This document shows, piece by piece, positions 28,901-38,492 of a DNA stretch of 64,000 bases. The translations under genes and the position numbers were made by a program. Below the pieces are notes generated by a model. It was not told the origin of the DNA. It saw only the letters and a list, made by a program, of their open reading frames with translations, and did not search any database. This stretch comes from Branchinecta lynchi (Eukaryota > Arthropoda > Branchiopoda > Anostraca > Branchinectidae), in assembly GCA_023053575.1 (NCBI GenBank), contig JAKZAP010000007.1:19617464-19681463 (forward strand), read 5' to 3'. Position 1 is the first letter of the stretch. Every line of letters starts with the position of its first letter.

Positions 28901-30075
28901 TATTGTTTATATTTCGAAATTCTCTCAGCGTTGTCCTTGGTTGGGTATAAATGTGCTAAGATGGACCAAAGAAAGCATTTTTGATCTAAATTTTTTATAT
29001 TTATGCACGCTTTTTTATTTTTTACGAAATCTGGCAGTATTTTAAACGTTCCTCCCATGTAAGATTCTATTCGTGTCATCCTATAATCAATTCCTTCATA
29101 CCGACTAAATTGTAGCCCAGATCGAGGGGTATTACTTAAAGAACTAAGTCTCTTGTTATTATCATCCAAATGATTATGAGTAAGAATGCTATTTTTATTT
29201 AAAATCCAAGAAGTACTGTTGTAATACACTACTACTTCTTCATCATTCTCCTGTCGATGGAAAATAACACGAGTTACGAACTGAACTCTATATTGATAAA
29301 GTTCATTCATCCGCCGCTGTAAATCGGCGAAAGTAAAAGCAATAAGAGTTTTTTTTTCTCTTCCATTGCTTTCAATAGAAACGTTGATGGTATAAAGGTT
29401 TTCCGTTTCCCTAGAAATAGTAGGCTGCTGTTCTTCTTCCTTTCTAAATAAATGATCAGGAATCAATTTTTCTTCTTTGATTTTTTTCTTATTTATAAAG
29501 AGAGTGGATAAATCGACTACTTTCTGTCTACTGTTATCACGTCTTTCTGTTTGATCTCTTATGATATCTCTATTTTTCTGTACGGAATCTTTATGTTTGG
29601 TAATAATATTATTATAGTATTCTTCAACTCTTTTTAGTACTTCTTCTCGGTTTCCGCGAGTTGATAGGTTCTTGTTTTTCAGAAATCTTTTTAATTCGCT
29701 TGTCTCTTTTTCTTTGTTATCATTGTATTCTTGTTTTAGTTTTGTAATGGTGATATTATTTTCTTTTATCTCATCTTCCAGAATGGTTCGTAATCTCGGT
29801 TCTGGTTTGTAGTCGGATGGTCTGTTCTTATTATGAGTTCTTTCGTTTCTGCGTTCAATTTTTATTTTATCTTCAGCTATCAAAATATACTTATTAAGAT
29901 GGTTTATTATATTATTTGTTATTTCATGTTTCTTAGCTCCATTTGTTTTGATTTTATTAATTTTCGCATAAGTCCGCAGTTCATTATATGTGTATAGCGG
30001 TAATCTTTGTATAACCGATTTGTTGTTCGATATAATCTTTTTACAAAGCTGAATAACCTCTGCAGTATTCATCAT
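25999..30075 (-). CDS. POLB: Protein-primed DNA polymerase B
   Basis: The 1358-residue protein carries the complete set of protein-primed family B motifs: ExoI IIADFESYN (about 531-539), ExoII HNLSKYDSHLF (676-686), ExoIII YLKSDVLILSD (840-850), Pol A YLDANNLYGWA (937-947), Pol B KLMNNACFGKT (1096-1106) and Pol C YMDTDSFIYD (1194-1203). N-terminal additions are two SAP-like segments (31-60 and 126-154), a Cys/His-containing region around KCFLWS (about 362) resembling an OTU-like fold, a C2H2-type finger CTFCGRHFTKEEHFEKHES (about 484-502), and an HNH/endonuclease-VII-like CHIC...HFDHDH insertion (632-666). Protein priming fits the long inverted ends. It starts with MM at an ATTAAATG box. Confidence 0.96.
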   Translation of the reverse strand: MMNTAEVIQLCKKIISNNKSVIQRLPLYTYNELRTYAKINKIKTNGAKKHEITNNIINHLNKYILIAEDKIKIERRNERTHNKNRPSDYKPEPRLRTILEDEIKENNITITKLKQEYNDNKEKETSELKRFLKNKNLSTRGNREEVLKRVEEYYNNIITKHKDSVQKNRDIIRDQTERRDNSRQKVVDLSTLFINKKKIKEEKLIPDHLFRKEEEQQPTISRETENLYTINVSIESNGREKKTLIAFTFADLQRRMNELYQYRVQFVTRVIFHRQENDEEVVVYYNSTSWILNKNSILTHNHLDDNNKRLSSLSNTPRSGLQFSRYEGIDYRMTRIESYMGGTFKILPDFVKNKKACINIKNLDQKCFLWSILAHLYPTKDNAERISKYKQYENEFDFEGVTNFPMDSKDIHKFENRYNIKICLFQIEKEKIIRSHILKSTINGKTAKHVINLLYFDNHYVLVKDLSRLVGSQISKNKTKTYLCTFCGRHFTKEEHFEKHESKNNCEDPDIIMPPEGSSIQYRSIAKQMKVPYCIIADFESYNEEYNQVHGKKTIKVAKQKPFAYAFQVCCSFDTNQNKYYDYFGEDAAKHFVKTVTKVSTEIANKYESRQRNHTYTNAEITEKWKNLMNKTCHICTTEITENPHFDHDHMTGEDRGFAHAECNMKYRIPKHIPVVMHNLSKYDSHLFVRELIPDNGIFESAESFISFSKSISITKADTEIKYEMRFIDSIRFMASSLDKLSANLATCDCKVPCNHLRQNFKYTSNSFKNDDEFKEIIKKGVYPYEFVDSFDKMKCAKLPPIESFYSRLTGKGIDKSDYKRAVSIWKQFNCETLLDYTKLYLKSDVLILSDVVENFRNVCIHNYDLDPLHYFSAPGLTWDAFLKHSKVDLPLFSKEDMYTFIEKGIRGGVSQCIKRYAKANNKYTSDYNKHKPSNYLMYLDANNLYGWAMSQNLPANDFQFISIPDDLKERNEYESIEYYNHLKSHINSVITIKSVRQDVGAIYEVDLEYPKELHELHKDLPLAPEHFNGKLCTTVLDKTNYVVHHRNLEFYLQKGLILKRVHRILGFTESAYLKGYIDHNTALRTKGTNDFEKDFFKLMNNACFGKTMENVRKRADMEIITDNETREKIIKKPNFKSEIIFSENFSVARMSKEKIKLDKPMYIGFAVLELSKLLMYEFHYDYMKPKYGDKIDLCYMDTDSFIYDIRTEDFYQDIKQDLNERFDTSDYAKDNPYRFPSVNKKVIGMMKDELGGQVMTEFVGLRSKVYAYLKDNQDPSKASKKLKGIKTNIVKDEITIQNYKDVLFGKTENLSITQYNLRSYKHNMFLEEQNKKALDPKDDKRIVTSDKIHTLPLGYKH

Positions 30076-30375
30076 TTAATAGGGGAATATTTTTATTAAT
30101 AAATTTCCCAGTCTGCGTTTTCTCAGCCGTAAAGAAAAGCACTGGTTTTCCAAATCCTTTACTATGTATTTTCCGACGCCCTTATGGGTTTCGCACATGC
30201 TTTACTACTAGTCACGGGTTTCCTTTATTCTTTACTACTCTTGACGAAATCGGCATTTGATTACTACTCTTAACGAAAATCCGCTTTTGGTTACTACTCT
30301 TGACGAAATCGGCATTTGGTTACTACTCTTTATTTTGTTAGAAATATTTTTCGAAACAATTTTATTATATTATAA
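30076..30375. promoter_or_regulatory. Divergent promoter region with 30-bp tandem repeats
   Basis: It separates the minus-strand polymerase gene from the plus-strand 139-residue gene. From 30201 to 30337 there are about four to five units of 29-30 bp starting TTTACTACT or TTACTACTCTTGACGAAATC, the first diverged and the last truncated. A single TTTACTA word also precedes them near 30158. The position between divergent genes suggests a shared regulatory region or an origin-like element. Confidence 0.7.
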
Positions 30376-30795
30376 ATGGAAGAATTAGAAAAGAAAATGT
30401 ATGTTTACCGTCGCAGTTACAAGTACTACAATCGTATAAGTAATAGCTTACTTGTATCCAAATTCCTCTTTTCAGCAGCAGGAATGTCTGCGTTTCTAGT
30501 GCTACCGCTAGCTTCTTTAAGTTTGGGTGCTGTTATCATCGAAATAATTGAAAAGCAATTAAGCATTGCTGATAGAAAAGCAGAATTTAGGACTATTTAT
30601 GATTTTTATACTGAGTTGTTGTCAATGCTAAAATGCGGACAGTTAACAATTGAGGAGGTAATTCAGAGAGAAACAGAGATGCGTAAAACCTTTCGATTTT
30701 TTCCTCGCGAAAAATACATGAAACAAGTCCGTCTGAATGGCTATAAATATTGTAATAAATCTATAAAAATTCAAGAGAAATTACCAAACATATAG
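30376..30795 (+). CDS. Small membrane-hairpin protein, divergently transcribed
   Basis: The 139-residue protein starts at TATTATAAATG. It has a basic, Tyr-rich N-terminus (7-20), a long hydrophobic stretch (about 23-57, LLVSKFLFSAAGMSAFLVLP and on) able to form a membrane hairpin, and a charged helical C-terminal half. A gene with this layout (short basic head, Gly/Ser-rich hydrophobic hairpin, helical tail) is common at the end of Polinton/adintovirus genomes next to the polymerase; its function is not known. It is the only unique gene on the plus strand. Confidence 0.75.
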   Translation: MEELEKKMYVYRRSYKYYNRISNSLLVSKFLFSAAGMSAFLVLPLASLSLGAVIIEIIEKQLSIADRKAEFRTIYDFYTELLSMLKCGQLTIEEVIQRETEMRKTFRFFPREKYMKQVRLNGYKYCNKSIKIQEKLPNI

Positions 30796-30899
30796 TCTAT
30801 TGCTATACTGAATATTGTTTCCTAACTGTCAAACAGATCTTTATTTCATACGCGCATTAATGAGCTGCGTCATTCAAAGGTCTCGCCGCCAATTTGGGA

Positions 30900-31200
30900 T
30901 GTAATTACAGTCTCCGGCGTGACTAACACAATCTCATCTTAACTCGGAAACTTGTGCGAATTGAACAAGGACCCTTGGTGTAGTGGCTCAACGCTCGGCC
31001 GAACGTTGACTCATCACCATTCAGACCTTCGAATCCCACTGACCGCAGTTTCTGTTTGTCGATAGTGGGATGGTAATAAAAACTTGCGGGTTCCCCGTTC
31101 AGGGCCCCCCAGACTAAGGCCACATCACCACAAACACTACACCAATCGGGGTGTACCAACATCACACCTCTTAATTTTCAAAGTCTGGGGGTGTGGGGTT
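30900..31200 (+). repeat. GC-richer insert with tRNA-like promoter boxes (SINE-like)
   Basis: Within an AT-rich element, this stretch is noticeably GC-richer. It contains TGGTGTAGTGGCTCAACGC (near 30973), similar to a tRNA A box, and CTTCGAATCC (near 31026), close to the B box consensus GGTTCGANTCC, about 50 nt apart. A complete cloverleaf does not form. Further on, CCCCCAGACT (about 31109) pairs with AGTCTGGGGG (about 31181). It is either a tRNA-derived SINE inserted into the Polinton or a decayed tRNA gene. Confidence 0.4.
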
Positions 31201-31334
31201 TTGCAAAAATATTTTATAAAGTTCAAAATCGGTAATCATCATATCATCATGCAAACTCAGTACTGCGTTTGTATCTATCGCATTTATATGATAAACGTGG
31301 TTGGTTTCTATTACCAGATGTTTCAAAGCGATTG

Positions 31335-31918
31335 GGATTTTTATTTAATAAAATCATCCCCTAATAAATGGAGTCCACAAAGGAAGTCTTGAATACAATC
31401 AGAATGAATAAAAACAATCAGACAATCAGGAAAGAAGAACTAGTTCTAGGATTGAAATATACTATTGTTAAAATAAGAATTGCTAAGACAAAATATGGTG
31501 ATAAGTTGGTTGTAGTTATTAATCATAATGACAAACCCTGTGATTTGTTTATAACTCAGAAATATAATGCCATTGCTAACGAATTACTTTTAAAGAAAAA
31601 TCTAGTTTTGCAGCCTATTGTACGCGAAAACAAGAACAAAGAAACATATGTGGATTTAGAACTGTTTACTCAGTAATATTTGAATAAAAAATGAAAAATG
31701 TAAAAAAAAAGAAGTAGTATATATTGTAGTATTTTATATGTAGTAAAGGGTAATATTCTCATTTCTTGTATCCTTTATTTTGGAAGTAAGAAAATAAAAA
31801 TGTTCTTAAAAAGGGGGATAATTTGGTAAAAAGGATGTTAAAATTTAAGAAATTGATGTTAAAATGGGGTTTTGAAATTGGGGGGAGGGTGAGCCAGAAC
31901 CCGGTTTATATAACTACT
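31335..31918 (-). repeat. Polinton right terminal inverted repeat
   Basis: It is the inverted counterpart of 18389-18973. It ends ...GGTTTATATAACTACT, the complement of the left opening, directly before the TATGTG duplication. It is 584 bp, one base shorter than the left because of a small indel in the TACTAC-rich outer part. It contains the second copy of the 102-residue gene. Confidence 0.95.
31368..31676 (+). CDS. TIR-embedded 102-residue protein, right copy
   Basis: This is the intact second copy of the inverted-repeat gene, reading outward on the plus strand from a TAATAAATG box. Relative to the left copy it has three amino-acid changes (positions near 16, 19 and 36) and two silent changes. 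Both copies remaining open after divergence suggests they were under selection at least until insertion. The product is unknown; the beta-rich, Lys-rich small protein would be consistent with nucleic-acid binding. Confidence 0.85.
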   Translation: MESTKEVLNTIRMNKNNQTIRKEELVLGLKYTIVKIRIAKTKYGDKLVVVINHNDKPCDLFITQKYNAIANELLLKKNLVLQPIVRENKNKETYVDLELFTQ

Positions 31919-31924
31919 TATGTG
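31919..31924 (+). repeat. Polinton target-site duplication, right
   Basis: TATGTG directly follows the terminal ACTACT and is identical to the hexamer at 18383-18388. Confidence 0.95.
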
Positions 31925-32150
31925 CCCTAGTCGTGTTTGACCACAGTGGGAGATGTTGGAGGGGGGCGCGGGGTGCTCTAGATTATCCGAGGCGGCGATG
32001 CCGGAAATGCTCAGGCTTGCGTGAAATTAGATACCTTGTTTCTAGGTCCAATCCTAGGAGGGTTGAAGGGGGGATTTTGTGACATTCTCGTCTACTTACT
32101 TGTACCACCTACTTGTAACAAGTGCCATATGAGCTCGTAGCTCTTGTTAG
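31925..32150 (+). repeat. Family A repeat, right part after Polinton
   Basis: It continues the family A copy interrupted at 18388. It shares 'gatgccggaa.tgctcag', 'ttttgtgac.tt.tc' and 'tctactt.cttgtac' with the 46140-46290 end of another copy, and finishes at AGTGCCATATGAGCTCGTAG. This shows that the Polinton inserted into an existing repeat. Confidence 0.85.
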
Positions 32151-32457
32151 TTTACATGTCGTCTTATTGTTTGTTGGTTCCGCATGATTTTCCTGTTGTT
32201 ATTGTGGTGGATATCATGATTTAGTTTTTGTTTTTTTTCGCTGAGGACGGTTTGACGGAACTGCAACCGAAATATCCGAAATTATATTCTCGCCCATCAT
32301 CTTGGAGGGGTAACTAGCTGATCAAGAAAAAAAAATCTATTTTATACAGGTTCGTTAGCTCGGCCCTGTGGTACACAATGGTTACATATAGACGAGATAA
32401 ATAAAAACTTGTTTCATGCCGTACACTTAAACACGCTATACCAAACTTTCCACACGA
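32151..32457. other. No gene seen
   Basis: A short unique-looking stretch with no supported feature. Confidence 0.5.
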
Positions 32458-33430
32458 TAACAAGCACCAAAAGTTTCGATGGAATCCCAAAAATTCCATA
32501 TTTGAACCAACCATTCGGATCTCGCCTTTGCCAGATTCACTCTTCACCAGACTCCTTGAACATTCTTACTATTAAAATTTAGAAACAGATTAAGGCCAAA
32601 TAGCTAATCGTCTTAGAAAACCAAGTTAAGATATGGATTCAGCATGTGTGTTTTCCCCTCTAAGTCATATCTATTTTGACGACACCGATCGGAAACTTCC
32701 TGCCTTACTTCTGCCAGTTTTCTGGTCCAGCCGACGTCCGGAACTACTAGTCCGGCGAAACAAACAAAGCTCAAAAACGAATTAGGCGTATCTCCTTACC
32801 AACATCTAAACAACTTCAAATAAATGTTTAACTTACAAACAAATTTCCGGTTTCAGCCGGATTTTGAGCGAACTATGTGTCCGGGTAAAAAATTATTGTC
32901 ATATTCGGATTCAGCATCTCTTCTTACCCCAAATTCTGACATCTAATCAACTTCAAATACTACTTTTTTCCGGATTCCGGGTGACCTACTTGTCCGGGTA
33001 CAAAATGATCTTTACATAAGTGTTCAGCATGTCTTCTTACCACTAAATAGAACATCTAATCAACTTCAAATAAAACTTATACTTTTCACACGCTTTCCGG
33101 TTTTGGCCGGATTCCTCACGAACCACTTGTCTGGCGAGGAAATGGTTTTCATAATGGTGTTCAGCATGTCTTCTTACTCCTTAATCGACTATCTCACTAG
33201 CTGTTCAAATTATTTGTTTGCCCCTTAATTTGAACCCCCTCCCTCACCCCTAAATGTAGGGCTAAAGAGCCCATCTACGAACTCGACCTTCCGTTGACCC
33301 AAGGATCCTCATACCAAGTATCATCAAAATACCTCATTCCCTTCCGAGAGTTATCGTGCTCACCGACGGACTGACAACTTTTGCGATGTCATAGGTAGGC
33401 TATCCCTCCACTTACATTTGGGAATCCCAG
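32458..33430 (+). mobile_element. Family B repeat element, plus orientation
   Basis: The 5' phrase 'aacaagcaccaaaagtttcg' and TGGAATCCCAAAA are followed by degenerate 137-bp units, the 'catctacgaactcgacctt' block, CGACGGACTGAC and a terminal TTTGGGAATCCCA. It is more diverged than the 57581 copy. Confidence 0.75.
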
Positions 33431-36366
33431 AAGAAGACAAAATAACATTAGTTGTCTTCTAAGGTGAAGGGACACTTTTTCACTAGAACCAAAATAATAA
33501 TTAATGATTAGGGATACCACAATACAAGAAAGACAAAAGAAGGGAGAAAAAGAAGAAAAAAATGCGAAACCAAGTAGAAGAGGAAAGAAACTAAATGAAA
33601 AAACGGTCTCTGGCACTTGAGCCGAAGACTGCGAGTGCCATGCAAAAAAAAATAACTGAAGATACTTGATGGTGCCTTATGGGCAAACATTCGAATTAGT
33701 AAATTAAGCGACTTGGCTTACGTGGAACTGCATGGACTCTTTGCCAGATTCGTGGTTCCCCCTAACAGCAATAGCGTTTTCCTGATAATAATTTACCCTC
33801 ATCTCTGTTTGCTCTGGTAAGATCATTCTAGTAGTGATAACACCAATAGGCTCTTTAGTCCCCGAACGAGTAATGATATATTTTAGAAGTAAAGAAAAAT
33901 TCCGTGTTCGGTATCGACCCCGTCTCCTTACTCCCTCCTCCTATTCGAGGTCATTTTATGTTCGTTCAGACACCGCTGTGGCAAATTCCGAGGTCAGAAT
34001 ATTCATTTTTATTATTTTTATTCGCCGTTGGTTGACAGGTCTCCGGACCTTTGGAAATTGGAGTCACTTCCAGTATGCATGAGGCGATTACATCTCTTGG
34101 GAGGGGGGATTATCCTATGCTGGTTTTCTCGTCGGCGAGGCATAGTAGAGACATGTCACTTTGTTTCATAAACTATGACAAAACCACACATGCATTCAAT
34201 TCTTTTGGGTTATTCATTTCGGGCCTTCTGTCCCTTTTAATCATTCATTCTTTTTCCCGATCCCATGAAGTCAAAATTTCCAAATTTCTTCCATGAGCTT
34301 AATTGTCATCTATGGTTAATTAGCAGAGGTAGCCCATCTTCATGACTTTTGATTTTAACATTTTAACAAACAGTTAATCCTTGTGAATAGTTTGAACATT
34401 TTTTTTCATTTATTATTTCATTTGGCTTTAAGCTTTTAGATTGTCGCCATTATTGTTTTACCTTTCTAACTGGAAACATGCTACTGTTTCGCATAGACTA
34501 TCTCGTCTTCCTTCTGGCAGTGGACCACAACAAATGGTGGGTGGGTGTCAGGCAAAACCTGAGCATTGGATTATAATTAGTAAGTCCAGGTCTGGAGAAG
34601 GACTTTAAGTAACGTCCAGAGCACCATTCATGTAACATACTGAGTTCGTTTGCTGTACAAGGAAAGGTTGTTGAGGGGCTACACACTCCCAAAAGGGCTG
34701 TACAATAAGTTCCCGACGCGCACGTAGGTTTGTATGGTGCCCAACAAGAGAGTCTTTTCCGACAAGTGGTTGATTTGAGAATCGGGCGTGGTTGTGTTTC
34801 GTAGCCGGATATTCCTACAAGATATTAAGCATCGGTAGCAGTAAAGCTTGGAATTATTCCTTTGGCTGCCAGGAGAAATTGGACCCGATCCCACTGACTA
34901 TCAGCTGACGGTTGTTCCATGATGCAAGACAGTTGATTGGTGAATACCTAAGTGACTCTTCCACTGGCAGTCGTAACCGTATTCCTCTATCTCGCATGCT
35001 CTCATTGGCTGAAAATGGTAGTTACGACACGTTGCGATGGCTTCCGACAACGTACCGTTCCCAGTGGAAACTAGACTTTGATTGATGTTCGCAGAAAAGG
35101 GAGACACCATTATCAGTCGATAGGAGTGATCACTATGAACACAGTGGTACCTTTCTTTATGTAAAATCCTAACGTTAGCCAAATTGTCCACAAATTACTG
35201 AAACGAAATTCACTCTTCAAAGGAGGGTCAATGTTCACAAATTATTCAGTGAACTTCCGACGGAAACGCGGTACTTGACCCTTGAGAAGATTAGATTATA
35301 TTAGATTAGATTTATTGTATAATTCAGGTACAAAATTTCGTGGTTGTCCAACCAAATTGTTTGACCTTTGTCAGTTAATATATACAACAATTGTTAAAAT
35401 CAAATTCGTAGTCAAAATAAAAGGTAAACCATTAAAGTATAGAGGGGCAAGTAAGAGGATTACTAAAACTGAGTATATAGCGGATAGATCCTATTTACAG
35501 TTTAGTTAGCAGAAATTTAGGAAGATCCAGTCCACTATCCTGGTTTCAACTAGCCCCTTCGGTCTAGACATCGCAAATTCAATGTCTTTGTTCACCTACA
35601 TAGCAGTGTAGTATAGGACTGTAGGTATAGGTAAATCCTGATTAATCCCATGATTATATCGATCGGGAGCACCATAAATACGACACTAGAAATGCTCAGC
35701 TTTTACTTAATGGAAAAAGAAAAAACAGTTGGATCATCATGTGAGATTCATAATCTGGACCCTTGTTTGGAATAATCTGCCGGTTGGCATTAGAGAGATT
35801 AGATATACTTAATTAGTGAATTAGAGCACAGGGCCTTAGGACTCTCCTTTTTGCTGCAATTCGTTGTGTTAAGTTTTATTTGATCTTTAATATTTTGGTT
35901 AATCTTAAGAAACCTACACTACACTTATACACTGTCTGTGTTCTCCTATATAGCTCTGACAGCTTCTGTTTTTTTTTCACTCTCCACCGCCTACGTTTTC
36001 TTCCAGTAAACCATCAAAATGGTACCTCTCCTTTTCCACTTGTCTGAATCTGTGTCCGATCAGTAGCCTACCACGAAACCGCGCCATTCAGGTTCAAGTT
36101 GAGTGAATTAACTAATTATTTTATTACGCGCAACCCTAGTAATTAGGCATTTGCACAGTGTATACAACAACAACGAAGAAGAGAAATAAAGTACACAGAA
36201 CGAAAAAAATGAAAAGGTTCTAATTTACTGAAGTAGAGGCGTATTGGGCAGGAAGGCGGCTGGATGATGAGAAAAGATGTTCTCTTATTTCTTGTAATTG
36301 CATGGTCAGTGAGACATACTCGTGTCGTGGGAAAGTATGATTTTAACGACCTACCTCTAAATGCAG
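33431..36366. other. No gene supported
   Basis: No gene could be supported. A family A-like hairpin (GGCACTTGAGccgaag..GAGTGCCA) lies at about 33611-33640. A minus-strand open frame of 96 codons (34901-35191) has no recognisable family and no splice support. The 35290-35325 stretch is an AT-rich simple repeat (ATTAGATTATATTAGATTAG). Confidence 0.45.
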
Positions 36367-36533
36367 GCCCGTATCCAGGAATTTATTTTTTTTGTTGGGG
36401 GGGGGGGCTAGCCTCCGGGTCGGACAAAAAAGACATAGATCAGAGGGAAAAGCCTATAAAAATGACTATTTTTGTAAGTTTCGGGGGTGGGGGTTCAACC
36501 CCCTAACCCCCCCTGGATACGGCTTAGTCTAAA
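36367..36533. mobile_element. Short MITE with CCGTATCCAGG ends
   Basis: The left end GGCCCGTATCCAGG and right end CCTGGATACGG are inverted copies. The interior has a G run, GGGGGTTCAACCCCCTAACC, and no gene. It is about 165 bp. Confidence 0.7.
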
Positions 36534-36539
36534 TGGATT

Positions 36540-37840
36540 TAGTTTGGTTATGTACAGGGGCTTAAATGTGCTATAAACGGGAAATCGTGTCTTAATGAAA
36601 CTTGATATTTAAAAAGACCTCGTGTGTCAGATGTAAGAGTTCAAGTCTGGAACGGATCCGATGTATTTGAGGTGAGTTGGAGAGGGGGAACCGGAAATCG
36701 TGTAACATGTCAGAGTGGACGGATCGGGATGAAACTTGGTGGGAAGAACAGGGACAAGCCCTAGATACATAGTTGACAAGACGGGACCGGATCCGGGCAC
36801 TGTCGGGAAGTTGAAGGGAGGGTTCCGGAATCCGAGTTAAGATGCTTCCACATGTCCTAGGCGATGGAACTTGGCAAGCGTATCAGGGACTCGACCATTT
36901 AAACTAAATAATAATTGTTGCTCCGATTTGACCATCGTGGGGGGAGTGGCGGGGTTGAAAATCCAGAATCTTGAGTTATGTCCAACTTTTGAACGGGTTA
37001 GCGGATCTTAATGAAACTTGATATTCGGAAAGAACTCAAGTCTCAGATGTGCCATTTCAAATGCAGACAGGATCCGATCAATGCTGGGGGCGGGGGACAT
37101 CGGAATTTTGTGACAGGCTTAGAGTGTAGCGATTGGGATGGAACTTGATGGGAAGAACAAGCATAAAAATAAGCCCTAGATACATAATTGTCAGAACTGG
37201 ACCGGATTCGGGCGCTCTGGGGGGGGGGGGGGGTGAAGGGGGGTCCTGAATTCTGGTGATCGCTATTTAAGGTACTTCCAGATGTGTTAGGACGATGAAT
37301 CTTGGCTTGAACATTAAAGACTTGACAAGGTTGGCTTAGAAATTGTCACTTCCCAGATCGGACCATCGCGTAAAGTAGCTCATCTTAACCGAAAGTAAAG
37401 AAAAAAGAATTTTAAGCAAAATATACATTTTCATGATCCTCATGAGCGCATTATCATTTTTGGCTCAAGGGTTTTGTTTAGAAATGAATTTTTAGCACCG
37501 TTAAAGTGCGCATTTTAACCGAAAAGTAAAAAAAATACTTAAAAAAAATCACTTTTGACCAACCATATATATTCATGATCTTAAAGGGCCCAGGACCATG
37601 TTTGCCTCAGGAGTTTTTGATTACAGATGAATTTCTAGCGCCCCTAAAGTGCGTATCATCACAGCCCATTGCAAAAACAAATACTTTTTACCAAACGATA
37701 CATAACCGTGATTTCCAAGGGTCCATGATCATTCTTGTCTCAAGGAGTTTTGCTTACAAATTATCACAACAAATTCCTACTTTCATCCTCTTACCCAGCG
37801 TTGCAAGTGCCATATGAACTTCTAGCTGTTGTTTTTTAAT
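36540..37840 (+). repeat. Family A repeat copy, plus orientation
   Basis: It shows all family modules: 'cttaatgaaacttgatattt', 'gggatgaaacttggtggga', 'ccggatccgggcactg', G runs near 37210, the 'cctcaagg'/'agtgcgca' 3' sub-repeats at 37370-37770, and the 'caagtgccatatgaacttct' end. Confidence 0.85.
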
Positions 37841-38492
37841 CTGGCAGACCTTTTCTTGTCCAAAACAATGTTGAAACTGGTCGCAGAGCTCTGCGACCTG
37901 TCATAGGTCCTCGATTTCTCTAAGGGTTGCCAGTTGTGACAGAATGTGTCGCAGGAGATCACTCTTTTCAACAGAATTATGAATTCTGCGATCCCAAAGC
38001 TCTTTTGCCAACTTCATGGCAATTATGAAATCTACTACGGGCTTAGCTGTAAAAATCGTTCATTTAAAAAAGTACCTCTGGCCATTCAAAGAAACCTTGG
38101 AGCTGAAAAGGACTGAATTTCGTAGGCGCAAGAATGTCACAGATTTTTTGTGGCCAATTGTCTCAGGTTTTGGCAGAGGAAAGAGGCAACACTGGTTCAA
38201 AACTTAACTTTCCCGGACAAAAGCCCGGTCTTCCGTTTTTTTCACTCAGCTGTCGTCTAAATGGCAGCTACAGTAAAGTGCGCAAGAAGCTCTCGTTTGA
38301 GAATCTCATCTTTTAGACTGAAAGTTATTGGCTCATAGGGAGTGTCAAAACAGGTCAAATGGCTTTGTTTGGCGGAAGAAGAAAAAAATCAATTTGTCCC
38401 CTCCTTCTCACCCAAGCAAAATATTTTCCGTCGTTCGTCTTTGTTAGGTTCGCGATAGTCTTGAGAAGGAATGCTTCAGAGAGTGGTTGAAA
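37841..38492. other. No gene seen
   Basis: No supported gene or repeat. The 9-bp target duplication TGGTTGAAA of the next element ends here (38484-38492). Confidence 0.5.

Larger units (their letters stand above)
18389..31918. mobile_element. Polinton/Maverick (adintovirus-type) element
   Basis: The element is 13,530 bp with AG...CT ends, long inverted repeats and a 6-bp duplication. It encodes the full diagnostic set: protein-primed polymerase B, FtsK/HerA-type packaging ATPase, adenain-like protease, rve-type integrase, double jelly-roll major capsid and penton-like minor capsid. Genes are packed with 3-37 nt spacers, all on the minus strand except one small gene and the right-repeat gene. 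Base composition is more AT-rich than the flanks. The integrase frame is disrupted and a tRNA-like, GC-richer segment sits at about 30900-31200, so this copy is probably a recent but defective insertion. It may alternatively have been captured as an endogenous virus. Confidence 0.97.

Noticed and set aside
30965..31040. Functional tRNA gene
   Set aside because: A- and B-box-like sequences are present, but acceptor and T stems do not pair properly, so only a tRNA-derived remnant is proposed.
34901..35191. 96-codon minus-strand frame as a host exon
   Set aside because: No recognisable domain, no matching splice signals and no neighbouring coding segments.
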